Assembly: GCA_014879435.1 (NCBI GenBank)
Contig: JACSSB010000357.1
Coordinates: forward strand, 1-6,080
DNA: 6,080 nucleotides
Direction: 5' to 3'
Origin: Phycisphaerales bacterium
GTDB taxonomy: Bacteria > Pseudomonadota > Gammaproteobacteria > Competibacterales > Competibacteraceae
The notes beneath the pieces are model-generated. The model had not been told where the DNA came from. It did no database searches and was given only the letters and a program-made list of their open reading frames with translations. Made by a program: the position numbers and the translations under genes. Shown in pieces: positions 6,015 through 6,080 of this stretch (its first letter is position 1; every line of letters begins with the position of its first letter).

Positions 6015-6080
6015 TGGAGCTGGCGAAGGGAATCGAACCCCCGACCGGCTGATTACAAATCAGCTGCTCTACCGACTGAG
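6015..6080 (-). tRNA. tRNA-Thr (anticodon UGU), 5' end outside the window
   Basis: The 66 visible bases are positions 11 to 76 of a standard tRNA read on the minus strand. They comprise the D-arm CTC...GAG region with AGTCGGTA, the anticodon arm GCTGA-TTTGTAA-TCAGC with anticodon TGT (reads ACA, threonine), the T-loop TTCGATT between GGGGG and CCCTT, the acceptor 3' strand CGCCAGC, discriminator T and encoded CCA. Only about 10 bases at the 5' end (the other acceptor strand) are missing. The discriminator is T rather than the A of E. coli tRNA-Thr. Confidence 0.96.

Overview
The window reads as an ordinary chromosomal segment of a proteobacterium, most likely a gammaproteobacterium of moderate GC content. 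The clues are the prfB-lysS gene pair in the same order as in Escherichia coli, an RF2 of exactly E. coli length (365 aa) with the classical +1 frameshift at codon 26, a DhnA-type class I aldolase that aligns with E. coli FbaB from its first residue, and a tRNA-Thr with an encoded CCA end. I cannot name a genus.

Layout, left to right. Positions 1-273 (+) carry the C-terminal end of a protein that begins outside the window; it resembles the tail of B12-binding radical SAM proteins (DUF4080-like). Positions 274-417 are AT-rich and hold a compact cluster of overlapping palindromes built on TTGCA/TGCAA. A 70-codon gene (418-630, +) with a good ribosome binding site encodes a small CxxC...CxxHG zinc-ribbon protein ending in a proline/glycine tetrapeptide repeat. 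It converges on lysS with only 9 bp between the stops. Everything from there on is on the minus strand, transcribed right to left: a tRNA-Thr(UGU) cut by the right edge, a class II fructose-bisphosphate aldolase (4872-5948) with its own terminator, a class I fructose-bisphosphate aldolase (3460-4527) with its own terminator, then prfB (2185-3283) and lysS (640-2139), which look like one operon.

How the genes work together. The two aldolases belong to unrelated enzyme types but catalyse the same reversible step of glycolysis/gluconeogenesis. Each is followed by its own terminator, so they look separately regulated rather than redundant in one operon. prfB, lysS and the tRNA are translation genes. 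RF2 controls its own synthesis through the frameshift at its internal UGA.

I found no evidence of a mobile element, CRISPR array, toxin-antitoxin or defence system. The least explained part is the left 630 bp: the zinc-ribbon microprotein, its repeat tail and the palindrome cluster upstream. The long + strand open frames opposite lysS, prfB and the aldolases are antisense shadows.
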